Source: CAVYGM01 sp963768025
GTDB taxonomy: Bacteria; Bacteroidota; Bacteroidia; Cytophagales; Spirosomataceae
Length of the DNA: 64,000 nt
Direction: 5' to 3'
Assembly (NCBI GenBank): GCA_963768025.1
Contig: CAVYGM010000011.1
Coordinates: 186,001-250,000 of the forward strand
Positions 18,771-27,087 of this stretch are shown here, piece by piece. Position numbers and translations under genes: made by a program. The stretch's first letter is position 1. Each line of letters starts with the position of its first letter. The notes below the pieces were generated by a model. The model worked only from the letters and a program-made list of their open reading frames with translations, was not told the origin of the DNA and did no database searches.

Positions 18771-21700
18771 ATGTACAAATCATTATTCTTCCAGTGTGTA
18801 TCTCTTTTACTTTTCGTAAGCATGGGGGTAGCCGCCCAGGAATCTCCAACCTGGCTACGTTACCCGAGTATTTCGCCCGATGGCAAAACGATCGTATTTA
18901 CCTACAAAGGAGATCTGTGGAAAGTAGCGGCTGCGGGTGGGCAAGCTACCCCGCTCACCCTGCACGAAGCCCAGGACTTCATGCCCGTGTGGTCAAAGGA
19001 TGGCAAGAGCATCGCCTTTGCGTCGGATCGCTACGGGAATTTTGATGTGTTTTTAATCCCAATGGAAGGTGGTGAGCCCAAGCGCCTGACGTTCCACTCG
19101 GCCGACGAATATCCCTATGATTTCAGCCCGGACGGCAAAAGTGTGGTATTCGGTGCTACCCGCCAGGATGTGGCGACTAACCGTCAGTATCCCACCGGTT
19201 CGCAGCCAGAACTGTACAAAATAAGTAAGAGTGGAGGCCGGGTGCAGCAAGTACTCAGCACTCCCGCCGAAGACATAAAATACAGTGCCGACGGAAGCAA
19301 GCTATTCTACCATGACAAAAAAGGCGGTGAAAATGCCTGGCGCAAGCACCATACCTCGTCCATAGCCCGGGATATCTGGATGTACGATGTCAAGTCCGGC
19401 AAGCATACCCAGCTTACTACCTTTGCCGGTGAAGACCGTAATCCTATCCTGAGCGAGGATGGCAAAACCGTCGCCTTCCTGAGTGAGCGGACGGGCTCGT
19501 TCAACGTCCACCGCATGAACCTGGACAACCCGGCTTCGGTGGAGGCGCTGACTTCCTTCAAAAAACATCCGGTTCGTTTTTTGAGCCGGGCTACCGATGG
19601 TACCCTCTGTTTCAGCTACGACGGCGAACTATACACCCTGGCCGCGTCGGGCAAGCCCCAAAAGGTAGCCGTCAAGATTACGTCGGATATCCGGAACAAC
19701 AACGAGAAAATCCTGGCGGTCAATGGCGGGGTACGCGGCATGGCCGTATCACCGAACGGCAAGGAGGTAGCCTTTATTTTCCGGGGCGAGGTGTTTGTGA
19801 CGGCCGTGGAAGGTGGCATGACCAAGCGAATCACCAACACCCCCGGACAGGAGCAAGGCGTGAGTTTTTCGCCTGATGGCAAGGCGCTGCTTTATGCTTC
19901 CGAGCGGGACAAGAGCTGGGATATTTACGAAACCCGCCTGACTCGCAAGGAGGAGCCCTATTTTTATGCGTCTACGGTAGTGAAAGAAACACCGGTGATA
20001 GCGAATGGGAAGGAAAACTACCAGCCGGTGTATTCGCCCGACGGGAAGGAAATAGCTTATATTGAGGATCGTTCTACCCTGAAAATAATGAACCTGGCTA
20101 CGAAGAGAACCCGCACTATCCTGACCGACCAGGAGCTGTTTTCCTCCAGCGACAATGACCAGTACTTTGAGTGGAGCCCCGATAGCAAATGGTTGCTGTT
20201 CGATTATAGCATGCCGGGCATTGCCAGTGGCGAAGTCGGACTCATTGCCGCCGATGGCAAAGGCAAGGTGATCAACATGACCGAGAATGGTTTCCGGGAT
20301 TATCGCCCCAAGTGGACGATGGGGGGTAAGGTCATGCTGTGGTTTAGCAACCGCGACGGCCTGCGCAGTCAGGCCAATAGCGGCAGCTCGCAGGCGGATG
20401 TGTACGCGCTGTTTTTGACCCAAAAAGCCTGGGATGATTTTAACCTGAGCAAGGAAGAAGCGGCGCTGGCGAAGGACATGGAAAAAACGGCCAAAGCAGA
20501 CTCGACCAAAAAGAAGGGTATTCCCAAAGATACCACCGTCACGATTGACTGGGAAGGGCTTTCAACGCGCAAGGCAAAACTTACCATTCATTCGTCGAGC
20601 CTTTCGGATGCCCTGCTCAGCAAAGACGGCGAAAGCCTGTACTACCTGGCCCGCTTTGAAAAAGGCTACAACCTGTGGAGTACCAATCTGCGCACCAAAG
20701 AGACCAAACAGCTGATCGCGATGAATGCAGGCGGTGGCTCCATGGAATGGGACAAAGATCAGAAGAGTATTTTTCTGAATGCCGATGGCAAGATTTTGAA
20801 AATTGATCCCGAAAAAGCCAAACAGGAAACGGTAAGTGTGAAGGGAGAAATGACCCTGGACGTGGCCGCCGAACGGCAGTTTATGTTTGAGCACGTGTGG
20901 CGACGCACCAAAGAAACCTTTTATACGGCCAGTATGCACGGGGTGAATTGGGACAGCTACAAGCCCGACTACGAAAAGTATCTGCCGCATATTGGCACAA
21001 ATCACGAGTTTGCCGAAATGCTCAGCGAACTGCTGGGCGAACTGAACGTATCGCATAGCGGTGCCCGCTACACTAACTCCAGCCCCACCGACGACGCCAC
21101 GGCTTCGCTAGGGGCTCTGTACGATGCTACCTACCAGGGTACGGGGGTACGCATTGATGAGGTGATCAAGGGCGGGCCGCTGGATAAGGCCGGTTTTGCC
21201 ATACAGCCGGGTACGGTAATCGAAGCCATTGACGGTGAACCCATCGCCGCCGACCGTGATCTGGCCCAGTACCTCAACCGCAAGGCGGATAAGAACACAC
21301 TGCTAACATTATTGGAAGGAACTACCCGCCGCGAGCTGGTCGTCAAACCCATCACGGCCGGCGAAGAAAGCCGCCTATTGTACACCCGCTGGGTGAAGCG
21401 CAACCAGGAGGAGGTGGAGAAGCTGAGCAAGGGTACCCTGGGCTACGTCCATATTCCGGGTATGAATGACGGAGCCTACCGCACTACCTACGAGGAAATT
21501 ATGGGCAAATACGCCGGGAAAAAAGGCATCGTGGTGGACACCCGCTTCAATGGGGGTGGTGACCTGGTGGCGGATTTGGCCATGTTCCTGAGCGGGAAGC
21601 AGTTTTTTGACTATACCACCGATACCCGCAGCAATGGCTACGAACCCAACTTTCGCTGGACCAAACCCAGCGTGTCGCTGGCCAATGAGGCCAACTATTC

Positions 21701-21986
21701 CGATGGCCATTGCTATGCTTTTATGGTGCAGGATCAAAAGATCAATAAGCTGGTGGGTATGCCCGTGCCGGGTACCTGTACCTTTGCGGGTTGGGAGTCG
21801 TTGCAGGACAACAGCCTCCGCTGGGGGGTACCGCCAACGGGTGTAAAAGCCATGAACGGCCAGTACCTCGAAAACGCCCAGACCGAACCGGACGTAAAAG
21901 TCTGGAATGATTACGAAACGGTGATCAAAGGCAAAGATGCCCAACTTGAAAAAGCTGTAGAGGTACTTTTGCAAGAAGTGAAGTAA
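18771..21986 (+). CDS. Tricorn-like S41 family protease with N-terminal TolB-type beta-propeller
   Basis: About 1071 residues. The chosen ATG 18771 gives a signal peptide (MYKSLFFQCVSLLLFVSMGVAAQ); a TTG at 18705 would add 22 residues before it. Residues 25-600 hold WD40-like/PD40 repeats (SPDGKTIVFTYKGDLW and similar). Then come the tricorn core with NVSHSGAR (catalytic Ser-His), a PDZ domain (GTGVRIDEVIKGGPLDKAG), VVDTRFNGGGDLV and ANYSDGHCYAF, where the Ser is the probable nucleophile. Tricorn degrades oligopeptides made by larger proteases. Secreted homologues are common in Bacteroidota. It follows the M20 peptidase, suggesting joint peptide breakdown outside the cytoplasm. Confidence 0.92.
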   Translation: MYKSLFFQCVSLLLFVSMGVAAQESPTWLRYPSISPDGKTIVFTYKGDLWKVAAAGGQATPLTLHEAQDFMPVWSKDGKSIAFASDRYGNFDVFLIPMEGGEPKRLTFHSADEYPYDFSPDGKSVVFGATRQDVATNRQYPTGSQPELYKISKSGGRVQQVLSTPAEDIKYSADGSKLFYHDKKGGENAWRKHHTSSIARDIWMYDVKSGKHTQLTTFAGEDRNPILSEDGKTVAFLSERTGSFNVHRMNLDNPASVEALTSFKKHPVRFLSRATDGTLCFSYDGELYTLAASGKPQKVAVKITSDIRNNNEKILAVNGGVRGMAVSPNGKEVAFIFRGEVFVTAVEGGMTKRITNTPGQEQGVSFSPDGKALLYASERDKSWDIYETRLTRKEEPYFYASTVVKETPVIANGKENYQPVYSPDGKEIAYIEDRSTLKIMNLATKRTRTILTDQELFSSSDNDQYFEWSPDSKWLLFDYSMPGIASGEVGLIAADGKGKVINMTENGFRDYRPKWTMGGKVMLWFSNRDGLRSQANSGSSQADVYALFLTQKAWDDFNLSKEEAALAKDMEKTAKADSTKKKGIPKDTTVTIDWEGLSTRKAKLTIHSSSLSDALLSKDGESLYYLARFEKGYNLWSTNLRTKETKQLIAMNAGGGSMEWDKDQKSIFLNADGKILKIDPEKAKQETVSVKGEMTLDVAAERQFMFEHVWRRTKETFYTASMHGVNWDSYKPDYEKYLPHIGTNHEFAEMLSELLGELNVSHSGARYTNSSPTDDATASLGALYDATYQGTGVRIDEVIKGGPLDKAGFAIQPGTVIEAIDGEPIAADRDLAQYLNRKADKNTLLTLLEGTTRRELVVKPITAGEESRLLYTRWVKRNQEEVEKLSKGTLGYVHIPGMNDGAYRTTYEEIMGKYAGKKGIVVDTRFNGGGDLVADLAMFLSGKQFFDYTTDTRSNGYEPNFRWTKPSVSLANEANYSDGHCYAFMVQDQKINKLVGMPVPGTCTFAGWESLQDNSLRWGVPPTGVKAMNGQYLENAQTEPDVKVWNDYETVIKGKDAQLEKAVEVLLQEVK

Positions 21987-22095
21987 GGGAAAACGAGTGT
22001 GTAAGTAGGCCCTGCCGATTCGGCACTAACGCCAGTGCAAGGGAAGGAATACGAATAGGGAATCGCAAAAATGGGTAATCTGAAGAACAATTGCT

Positions 22096-22103
22096 TATTT
22101 TTG
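22096..22103 (+). promoter_or_regulatory. Candidate -7 promoter box
   Basis: Reads TATTTTTG, a full match to TAnnTTTG, 22 bases before the acyltransferase ATG. No clear -33 box at the usual distance. Confidence 0.4.
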
Positions 22104-22125
22104 CGACCCTCTACCAATCACTTGT

Positions 22126-23241
22126 ATGAGTTCCAAAAGGTATTTTCCCAATCTAAATGGCATACGGAGTGTTGCAGCGCTGATGGTTCTGTTTCACCAT
22201 ATTGAGCAAGCCAAAGCAGCCTTGGGTATCCCAAACCTCTACTACCTTTCGGTTATTCAGCACATGGGTCGGCTGGGCGTCGGGTTGTTTTTTGTGCTTA
22301 GCGGGTTCCTGATTACGTACCTGCTCTTGCAGGAAAAACAGAATCATGGCAACATAGCCACCGGCAAGTTCTACTTACGCCGGATTTTTCGCATCTGGCC
22401 CATCTACTTTCTGATCGTAGCCTTATCCTATTTTGTGTTTCCGTACGTAGAGTTGCTATCCTATCCCGGAGCCAATGACAATGTTTTTACGCATTACAAC
22501 GAACGACTGTTTTTTCTGGCGCTGGTACTGCCCAACTATGCCTTTGTCTTGTATGACTTGCCCTACTGGTGTGCCCAGGCCTGGTCTATTGGGGTAGAGG
22601 AGCAGTTTTATTACCTGTGGCCCTGGCTCATCAAGTACCCAAAACGGAGCCTACCCATCTTTTTGTTCTTTATTTCCACGGCAGCCGGCGTGTTGTTTTT
22701 GGGGCTACAAACTCTTGATGCTGAGCCCGCCCGCCAGCTAGAGATCGTCACTACGTTTTTGGGGCAGTTCCGAATCCAGACCATGGCCGTGGGTGGCGTG
22801 TGTGCCTACCTGGTTTTTAGCGATAAGGTATCCATCCTGAAAATCGTGTACCGCCAGGACGTGCAAATAGCAGTGTACCTCACAGCGATTGCGCTGTTCG
22901 CCTCAGGAATTCATTTCTGGGGGTTTATGGAAGTTTATTCCTTATTCTTCGGCTATTTTATCCTGAATCTCTCTTCCAATCCGAAGAGCATCGTCCACAT
23001 CAAAGGCCGGTTCATGACTTACAGCGGGAAAATCTCCTACGGGCTTTACCTGTACCACGTCATAGCGTTGGTGTTTGTATTAAACGTTTTTAGGAAATAC
23101 CTTCCCGCTCTCACGGGCTTTCCTTACCACCTTATCCTGTACGTATCGGTCGTAGGATTGTCCATTTTACTAGCAGCACTTCTATACGAGTTCCTCGAAA
23201 AACCCATCCTGCGCTACAAAGATCAACGCTACGGTCGTTGA
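22126..23241 (+). CDS. Acyltransferase 3 family membrane protein (OafA-like)
   Basis: A 371-residue integral membrane O-acyltransferase with about ten hydrophobic segments. The opening RYFPNLNGIRSVAALMVLFHH contains the catalytic-type His, FFVLSGFLITYLLL and YLRRIFRIWPIYFL follow, and WSIGVEEQFYYLWP is the conserved membrane motif. Such proteins acetylate or acylate surface sugars. Its 3' end overlaps the opposite-strand deacetylase gene by 13 bases. Confidence 0.9.
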   Translation: MSSKRYFPNLNGIRSVAALMVLFHHIEQAKAALGIPNLYYLSVIQHMGRLGVGLFFVLSGFLITYLLLQEKQNHGNIATGKFYLRRIFRIWPIYFLIVALSYFVFPYVELLSYPGANDNVFTHYNERLFFLALVLPNYAFVLYDLPYWCAQAWSIGVEEQFYYLWPWLIKYPKRSLPIFLFFISTAAGVLFLGLQTLDAEPARQLEIVTTFLGQFRIQTMAVGGVCAYLVFSDKVSILKIVYRQDVQIAVYLTAIALFASGIHFWGFMEVYSLFFGYFILNLSSNPKSIVHIKGRFMTYSGKISYGLYLYHVIALVFVLNVFRKYLPALTGFPYHLILYVSVVGLSILLAALLYEFLEKPILRYKDQRYGR

Positions 23242-24053
23242 GGCGTTCGGGAAGGGAGTTCCGACATGGTGTAGAAGTGTAGGCCCAGACTATCGGCCTG
23301 TTGGAGGATGTACTTCAAAAAATCTACCTCAAAGCCATACTCCCCAGTCTGTGGGGGATGGTACAGGGGTTTATGACCAAACAGCATTAAAACGGTCCCG
23401 GTTTTTTGGGCCACCAGCAAGGCATCCCTAATTTCGGATCGGGACAATTGGGCGCTGGTATCCATCAACAGGGCCTGAACCGTTGGACTGTCCGAATCGG
23501 TGTAGAAAATGGAGGGGATAAACTGAGGTGGGATATGGTACAGCGGGATGCCAACTAAGTGACGCCTGCTGAGGGCTACATCCCGTAACAGAATGAACTT
23601 CTGCGCGAGCAAAACCGAGTCCGTTTGCCGGGAACGGTTCCCTCCCGGATGCGCGTAAGTAGTCGGAGAGAATCCCGCTCGTTTTAGAAAACGTAGGCCA
23701 GGCGTGATTTCGGCATTGAGGTACCCGCTTACGCCCGAGCTTTTCACTAGCTGGCGCGCCCCTGCGTGAATAGTACCATGAAAACCAATCTCATGTCCCT
23801 GGGCTTCCAGTTGGCGCAGCCAGGTGGTTTCCCGTGAAGAAAAGGTATCGGGACAGGTGAGGAAAAAGGTAGCCCGGGCCTTGTGCTTTTCAAAGAGAGG
23901 CAGAAGCTGATGCCACTCTTCAATGAAATGGTCGTCGAACGATATCGCCACGCCGGCCGGATGTTCAATCCTGGTTTTTGAACCACAACCCGACAAGATA
24001 GCCACTACCCCTAAAAACGCAAGAAATCGGTACGTAGCAAAGCTTGTTATCAT
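23229..24053 (-). CDS. Polysaccharide deacetylase (NodB-like) lipoprotein
   Basis: A 274-residue protein with a lipoprotein signal (LGVVAILSGCGSK, Cys near 23). The NodB domain carries VAISFDDHF (catalytic Asp pair), GFHGTIHAG with the HxxxH metal site and YAHPGGNRS (motif 3). It should remove N- or O-acyl groups from a surface or cell-wall glycan. It converges with, and overlaps, the acyltransferase gene, so the pair may add and remove acyl groups, though there is no direct evidence that they share a substrate. Confidence 0.87.
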   Translation of the reverse strand: MITSFATYRFLAFLGVVAILSGCGSKTRIEHPAGVAISFDDHFIEEWHQLLPLFEKHKARATFFLTCPDTFSSRETTWLRQLEAQGHEIGFHGTIHAGARQLVKSSGVSGYLNAEITPGLRFLKRAGFSPTTYAHPGGNRSRQTDSVLLAQKFILLRDVALSRRHLVGIPLYHIPPQFIPSIFYTDSDSPTVQALLMDTSAQLSRSEIRDALLVAQKTGTVLMLFGHKPLYHPPQTGEYGFEVDFLKYILQQADSLGLHFYTMSELPSRTPQRP

Positions 24054-24136
24054 GGGATGGGGGCGAGAGGAAATAGGGTGTACCTAACGTTCGGGGCTAT
24101 ACCCTTATCGTCGTCTACCGAGAGCTCGCTTTGAAT

Positions 24137-24826
24137 TTACCTTTCCCGTAGAGCATCCTCCAGTTCCTTAGCCATGGGTACCAGCACGTGGTCTTCTATA
24201 ATGGCGTGCTTGCGAAGTTCAAGCTCAAAAAGTTCTACCTGATTGAGGAAAATACGGTAGGGAAGTGGGGTGGTTTCAAATTCTGAATAGCGCTTAATGA
24301 TTTCGCTTACCTCTTTGAGTTCGTCCTCGATGGAATCATGGTGGTCGGTAAACTGGGCAATGGAAGCCGTGCTGAGGAGTGTGGTGATTTCGTCGGGTGA
24401 AAGTTCCCCTCTGCCGGCCTTAACCAATTGTTTTATGTAAGGAAAGAATTCCCTTTCCTCCATCTTGACGTGGGCAATGAGGTCATTCTTATAGTCGTTG
24501 AAAAAGAAGCAAAGCTGAGCCAGCAGTTCGTGGGTTTTGCCATACCGGCTAAAAATATGCAGCAAGGACTGCTCGATCTCGGGTAGCTTTTTGGTAAGAT
24601 AGTAGCGGTGGGTCGCCTGCAGGTACGTCAGAATCTCCGTGATCGAAAATTTCCTTATTTTCTGGTAAGGGAAATCGCGGTCGTCGTCATAGAGATCCAG
24701 GATGAGCTCGAGAAGCTCATGATCTATCTCGAGAGAACTGGTGTCAGCAGTGGAGTCGAGGCGCTCGGTTACGGACTGGTGCAGCAGGCTACCGTTAATA
24801 AGTTCGTCGTATGCGGTTCTTTTCAT
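24137..24826 (-). CDS. Hemerythrin-domain protein, YtfE/RIC-like
   Basis: A 229-residue helical protein. After a short N-terminal domain (FSITEILTYLQATHRYYL) it shows the iron ligands: HRYY, IAHVKMEEREFFPYI, FTDHHDSIEDEL and LRKHAIIEDHVLVP, which form the HxxxE-type diiron site. The family includes repair-of-iron-centres proteins (YtfE/ScdA) and hemerythrin oxygen sensors. An N-terminal ScdA Cys-containing domain is not obvious, so RIC function is uncertain. A promoter-like TAATTTTA with TTTG 19 bases upstream sits before it. Confidence 0.82.
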   Translation of the reverse strand: MKRTAYDELINGSLLHQSVTERLDSTADTSSLEIDHELLELILDLYDDDRDFPYQKIRKFSITEILTYLQATHRYYLTKKLPEIEQSLLHIFSRYGKTHELLAQLCFFFNDYKNDLIAHVKMEEREFFPYIKQLVKAGRGELSPDEITTLLSTASIAQFTDHHDSIEDELKEVSEIIKRYSEFETTPLPYRIFLNQVELFELELRKHAIIEDHVLVPMAKELEDALRER

Positions 24827-24850
24827 CAGAGTAAGCTCCTATTTCGACAC

Positions 24851-24881
24851 TAAAATTAACCGATTTTGGTAAGTTTTCAAA
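24851..24881 (-). promoter_or_regulatory. Candidate promoter for the hemerythrin gene
   Basis: On the minus strand TTTG (24878-24881) is followed 19 bases later by TAATTTTA (24851-24858), a 7-of-8-type fit to TAnnTTTG, 24 bases before ATG 24826. Confidence 0.35.
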
Positions 24882-24928
24882 CTTCCCCCGGCCAATGTCA
24901 CAGAACAAACCAGGTTTCCTGACCCGGC

Positions 24929-25490
24929 TTATTTTTTGTAGGGCTTGAGCGCATACGAAGTCTTCACCTGGATTATCTGGGCGATTTTTACAAAAACAAT
25001 TTTGGGTACTTCTATTTTATGATCTATCAGCGCCACCTCAAACGCGGTATTGATCTGAACCTCCCCCTCCTGCACCATCACTTTCCCCTGAATCTGCCGA
25101 TTCTGACTTTGCCCATGCACGGTAAAAACACCCGTAGCGCTTATATCATAGGTGCCATTTTTGGAAAAATCCAGGGTCTGATCCAGTTTGCCTTTAAAAG
25201 TTGATTTTGGATACTTTTCCGATTCTATGTAGTTCTCATTGAAGTGCTCTTCCATGAGCTCATTGGGAAAATCAAAATCGCGCATGGTCATCAACACGGC
25301 TATTTCACCGGTAGAGGTATTTAGGATCACCTGCGTTTTCTTGTTGATGGCACTAATATTTTCGGCCGGAGTTCCGAAAAAAACTGGGTTTGTCCAGATG
25401 CCGTGGCGTAGAGGGTACTTTGCGCCGCTGCTCCCTCCCCAGCAACACCAAGCCAATAAGAAAAAGTAAAAATGCGGGTGAAATTTTCAT
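24929..25490 (-). pseudogene. YceI family periplasmic protein, frameshifted twice near the start
   Basis: ATG 25490 opens MKISPAFLLFLIGLVLLG, a signal peptide. One missing base in the CCCC run 25437-25440 moves the frame to EGAAAQSTLYATASGQTQFF. A second missing base in the seven-A run 25377-25383 moves it to GTPAENISAINKKTQ. The rest, VILNTSTGEIAVLMTMRDFDF...TFKGKLDQTLDF, is a YceI lipid-binding beta-barrel (about 187 residues when joined). YceI proteins bind isoprenoid-type lipids in the periplasm. The gene sits 63 bases after the DUF5777 gene, in an operon with the Rieske protein. Two sequencing deletions are more likely than decay, since everything else is intact. Confidence 0.8.
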
Positions 25491-25553
25491 GGGTAGAACA
25501 TTTGCTTTCTGGAAGGGTACCTACCGGTAAGTACGTCCGATAGGCTATTCCCT

Positions 25554-26456
25554 TCAATTGGGTACGGCTGTTTTTTTCTTTTTGTCAAGGCTGAATGTCC
25601 GCGAAATATTGAATCCGTAGTGAATATCCCCTTTTCCCCAGGAACCGGTCGTTTCGCCAATGAACTGTTTTTCGATCATGCCCAGCGAGTTGGTGAAATG
25701 CAGCTGAAATACGTGCCCGCCGGTTTCGATGTCGACACCCAGCGCCAGGGAATTGTGGTAAGGTAGGTCGTCGTTCTCGCGAAAAGCATAGAAGTATTCG
25801 GCATTTACGGATACGCGCCGGCTGAGTTTCAAGCGGCCTCCTATTCCCATCGCCAGCAACACACGCGGGTCTCCTTCCAGCTCGGGGCGGTTGCGGTACA
25901 GGTAGGTGGGCGAAAGCTGTAAGGAAAGCCGCTCACTAAACTTCCGGGCTATCAGTACTTGTCCCGCATAACTCACCTTGTCTTCAAAGCTGTATGTTTC
26001 GCCGGGCACAAAGGATTTTTGGGTTTGGATAACCGTACTGCCAAACAAGGTTACCGAAACCGGCAGGTTCACACCTCCGCCGGTCGTTTGCTTTAAGAGC
26101 TTGTATTTACCAAAAAAGTCGTAGGCCTTTTTCTCGCTGCTTCTTCCTATCCCGATCATCAGGTTGTCGGTAAGGCCGTACTCGAAACCCAGGCGGAGCG
26201 TAGCCTGATCAAGCCCAAATAACTCGTATGCTCCTGAATTGAGCCTCCCAAACCGGTGCGAAATCCGAAAGTCCAGGTGATTGCGCTTCATGGTTTCATT
26301 GGAATGTCCATTAATGATGCGCGTAGACTTGAAGGTAGCTGCCACCGGCTGGGGGGTATCCTCAGTCAATTTTTCGAGTTCACCCAGCAGATCATCCTGG
26401 GCCAGAGCAGGGGCCGAAATCACAACCAATAGAAGAAGCAAGCGGAATGCGTTCAT
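25554..26456 (-). CDS. DUF5777 family beta-barrel protein
   Basis: A 300-residue secreted protein (signal MNAFRLLLLLVVISAPALAQ). It has alternating hydrophobic strands such as HLDFRISHRFGRLN, TLRLGFEYGLTDNLMIGIGRS and FQLHFTNSLGM, and a membrane-strand-like end (GDIHYGFNISRTFSL), fitting the DUF5777 outer-membrane barrel family. In relatives it is encoded with YceI and redox lipoproteins. It starts 13 bases after the Rieske gene. Its transport role is not known. Confidence 0.8.
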   Translation of the reverse strand: MNAFRLLLLLVVISAPALAQDDLLGELEKLTEDTPQPVAATFKSTRIINGHSNETMKRNHLDFRISHRFGRLNSGAYELFGLDQATLRLGFEYGLTDNLMIGIGRSSEKKAYDFFGKYKLLKQTTGGGVNLPVSVTLFGSTVIQTQKSFVPGETYSFEDKVSYAGQVLIARKFSERLSLQLSPTYLYRNRPELEGDPRVLLAMGIGGRLKLSRRVSVNAEYFYAFRENDDLPYHNSLALGVDIETGGHVFQLHFTNSLGMIEKQFIGETTGSWGKGDIHYGFNISRTFSLDKKKKTAVPN

Positions 26457-26469
26457 AAGGCTATTGTGT

Positions 26470-26982
26470 TCAGGCTTTTACGGTCAGCTTGTTTCCATCG
26501 GCACTCAATGTGGTCTTGTAAACCGTAAGTGGAGAGGCTGCCGGGCTTAGTTTTACACTTCCATCCAGGTTGAATTCGGAGCCATGGTTGGGGCATTTGA
26601 CATCGTTCTGGGCTTTCCGGTAGGTTACTGCCGTTCCCTCGTGGGTGCAGGCCTTAGAAAGCGCCACGTATCTCTGATTCGATAAAGCGATCACGATAGT
26701 ATCCCCGATGGTGGAAAATTCCCCTTCGGTTTTCAGTTTTTTGTACGTATCAGAAGTAAGGTCAATTACAAAATCAATAGTACCAGTGGTGGCACCAGTA
26801 ATGCCCGCAGTAGTACCCCCGGTATTATTTCCACCGGTGCCCACGGGAGTAGGGTCATCACCGTCCGAGCTGCACGACGTCAACGTGCCCATACAATAAA
26901 AAGCCATTAAAGCCGAGCTACTGATACCCAGGCTACGTAAAAACTGTCCTCTGCTAAGATTGTCTTTTTGCTGTGTTTCCAT
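26470..26982 (-). CDS. Rieske 2Fe-2S lipoprotein
   Basis: A 170-residue protein. The N-terminus SRGQFLRSLGISSSALMAFYCMGTLTSC combines a Tat-like opening with a lipobox Cys, then a Gly/Thr-rich linker. The Rieske domain ligands are C112/H114 (CTHEGT) and C130/H133 (CPNHGS). The cluster-forming disulfide cysteines of bc1-type proteins are absent after each motif, so it is closer to Rieske ferredoxins. It should carry one electron at the periplasmic face. It is first in a three-gene operon with DUF5777 and YceI. Confidence 0.87.
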   Translation of the reverse strand: METQQKDNLSRGQFLRSLGISSSALMAFYCMGTLTSCSSDGDDPTPVGTGGNNTGGTTAGITGATTGTIDFVIDLTSDTYKKLKTEGEFSTIGDTIVIALSNQRYVALSKACTHEGTAVTYRKAQNDVKCPNHGSEFNLDGSVKLSPAASPLTVYKTTLSADGNKLTVKA

Positions 26983-27087
26983 CGTTGGTTATTGTTGATT
27001 ATACCTAGTTTATCCTTGTGCAAGCCACCTGGCAGCACCATCTTCAAACGGATTACGCATTGACGTTGTTTTGGTAGAGGAGAGAAA

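Noticed and set aside
19749..20423. Long minus-strand frame inside the tricorn gene
   Set aside because: Antisense shadow of the propeller repeats with biased composition and no recognisable domain.
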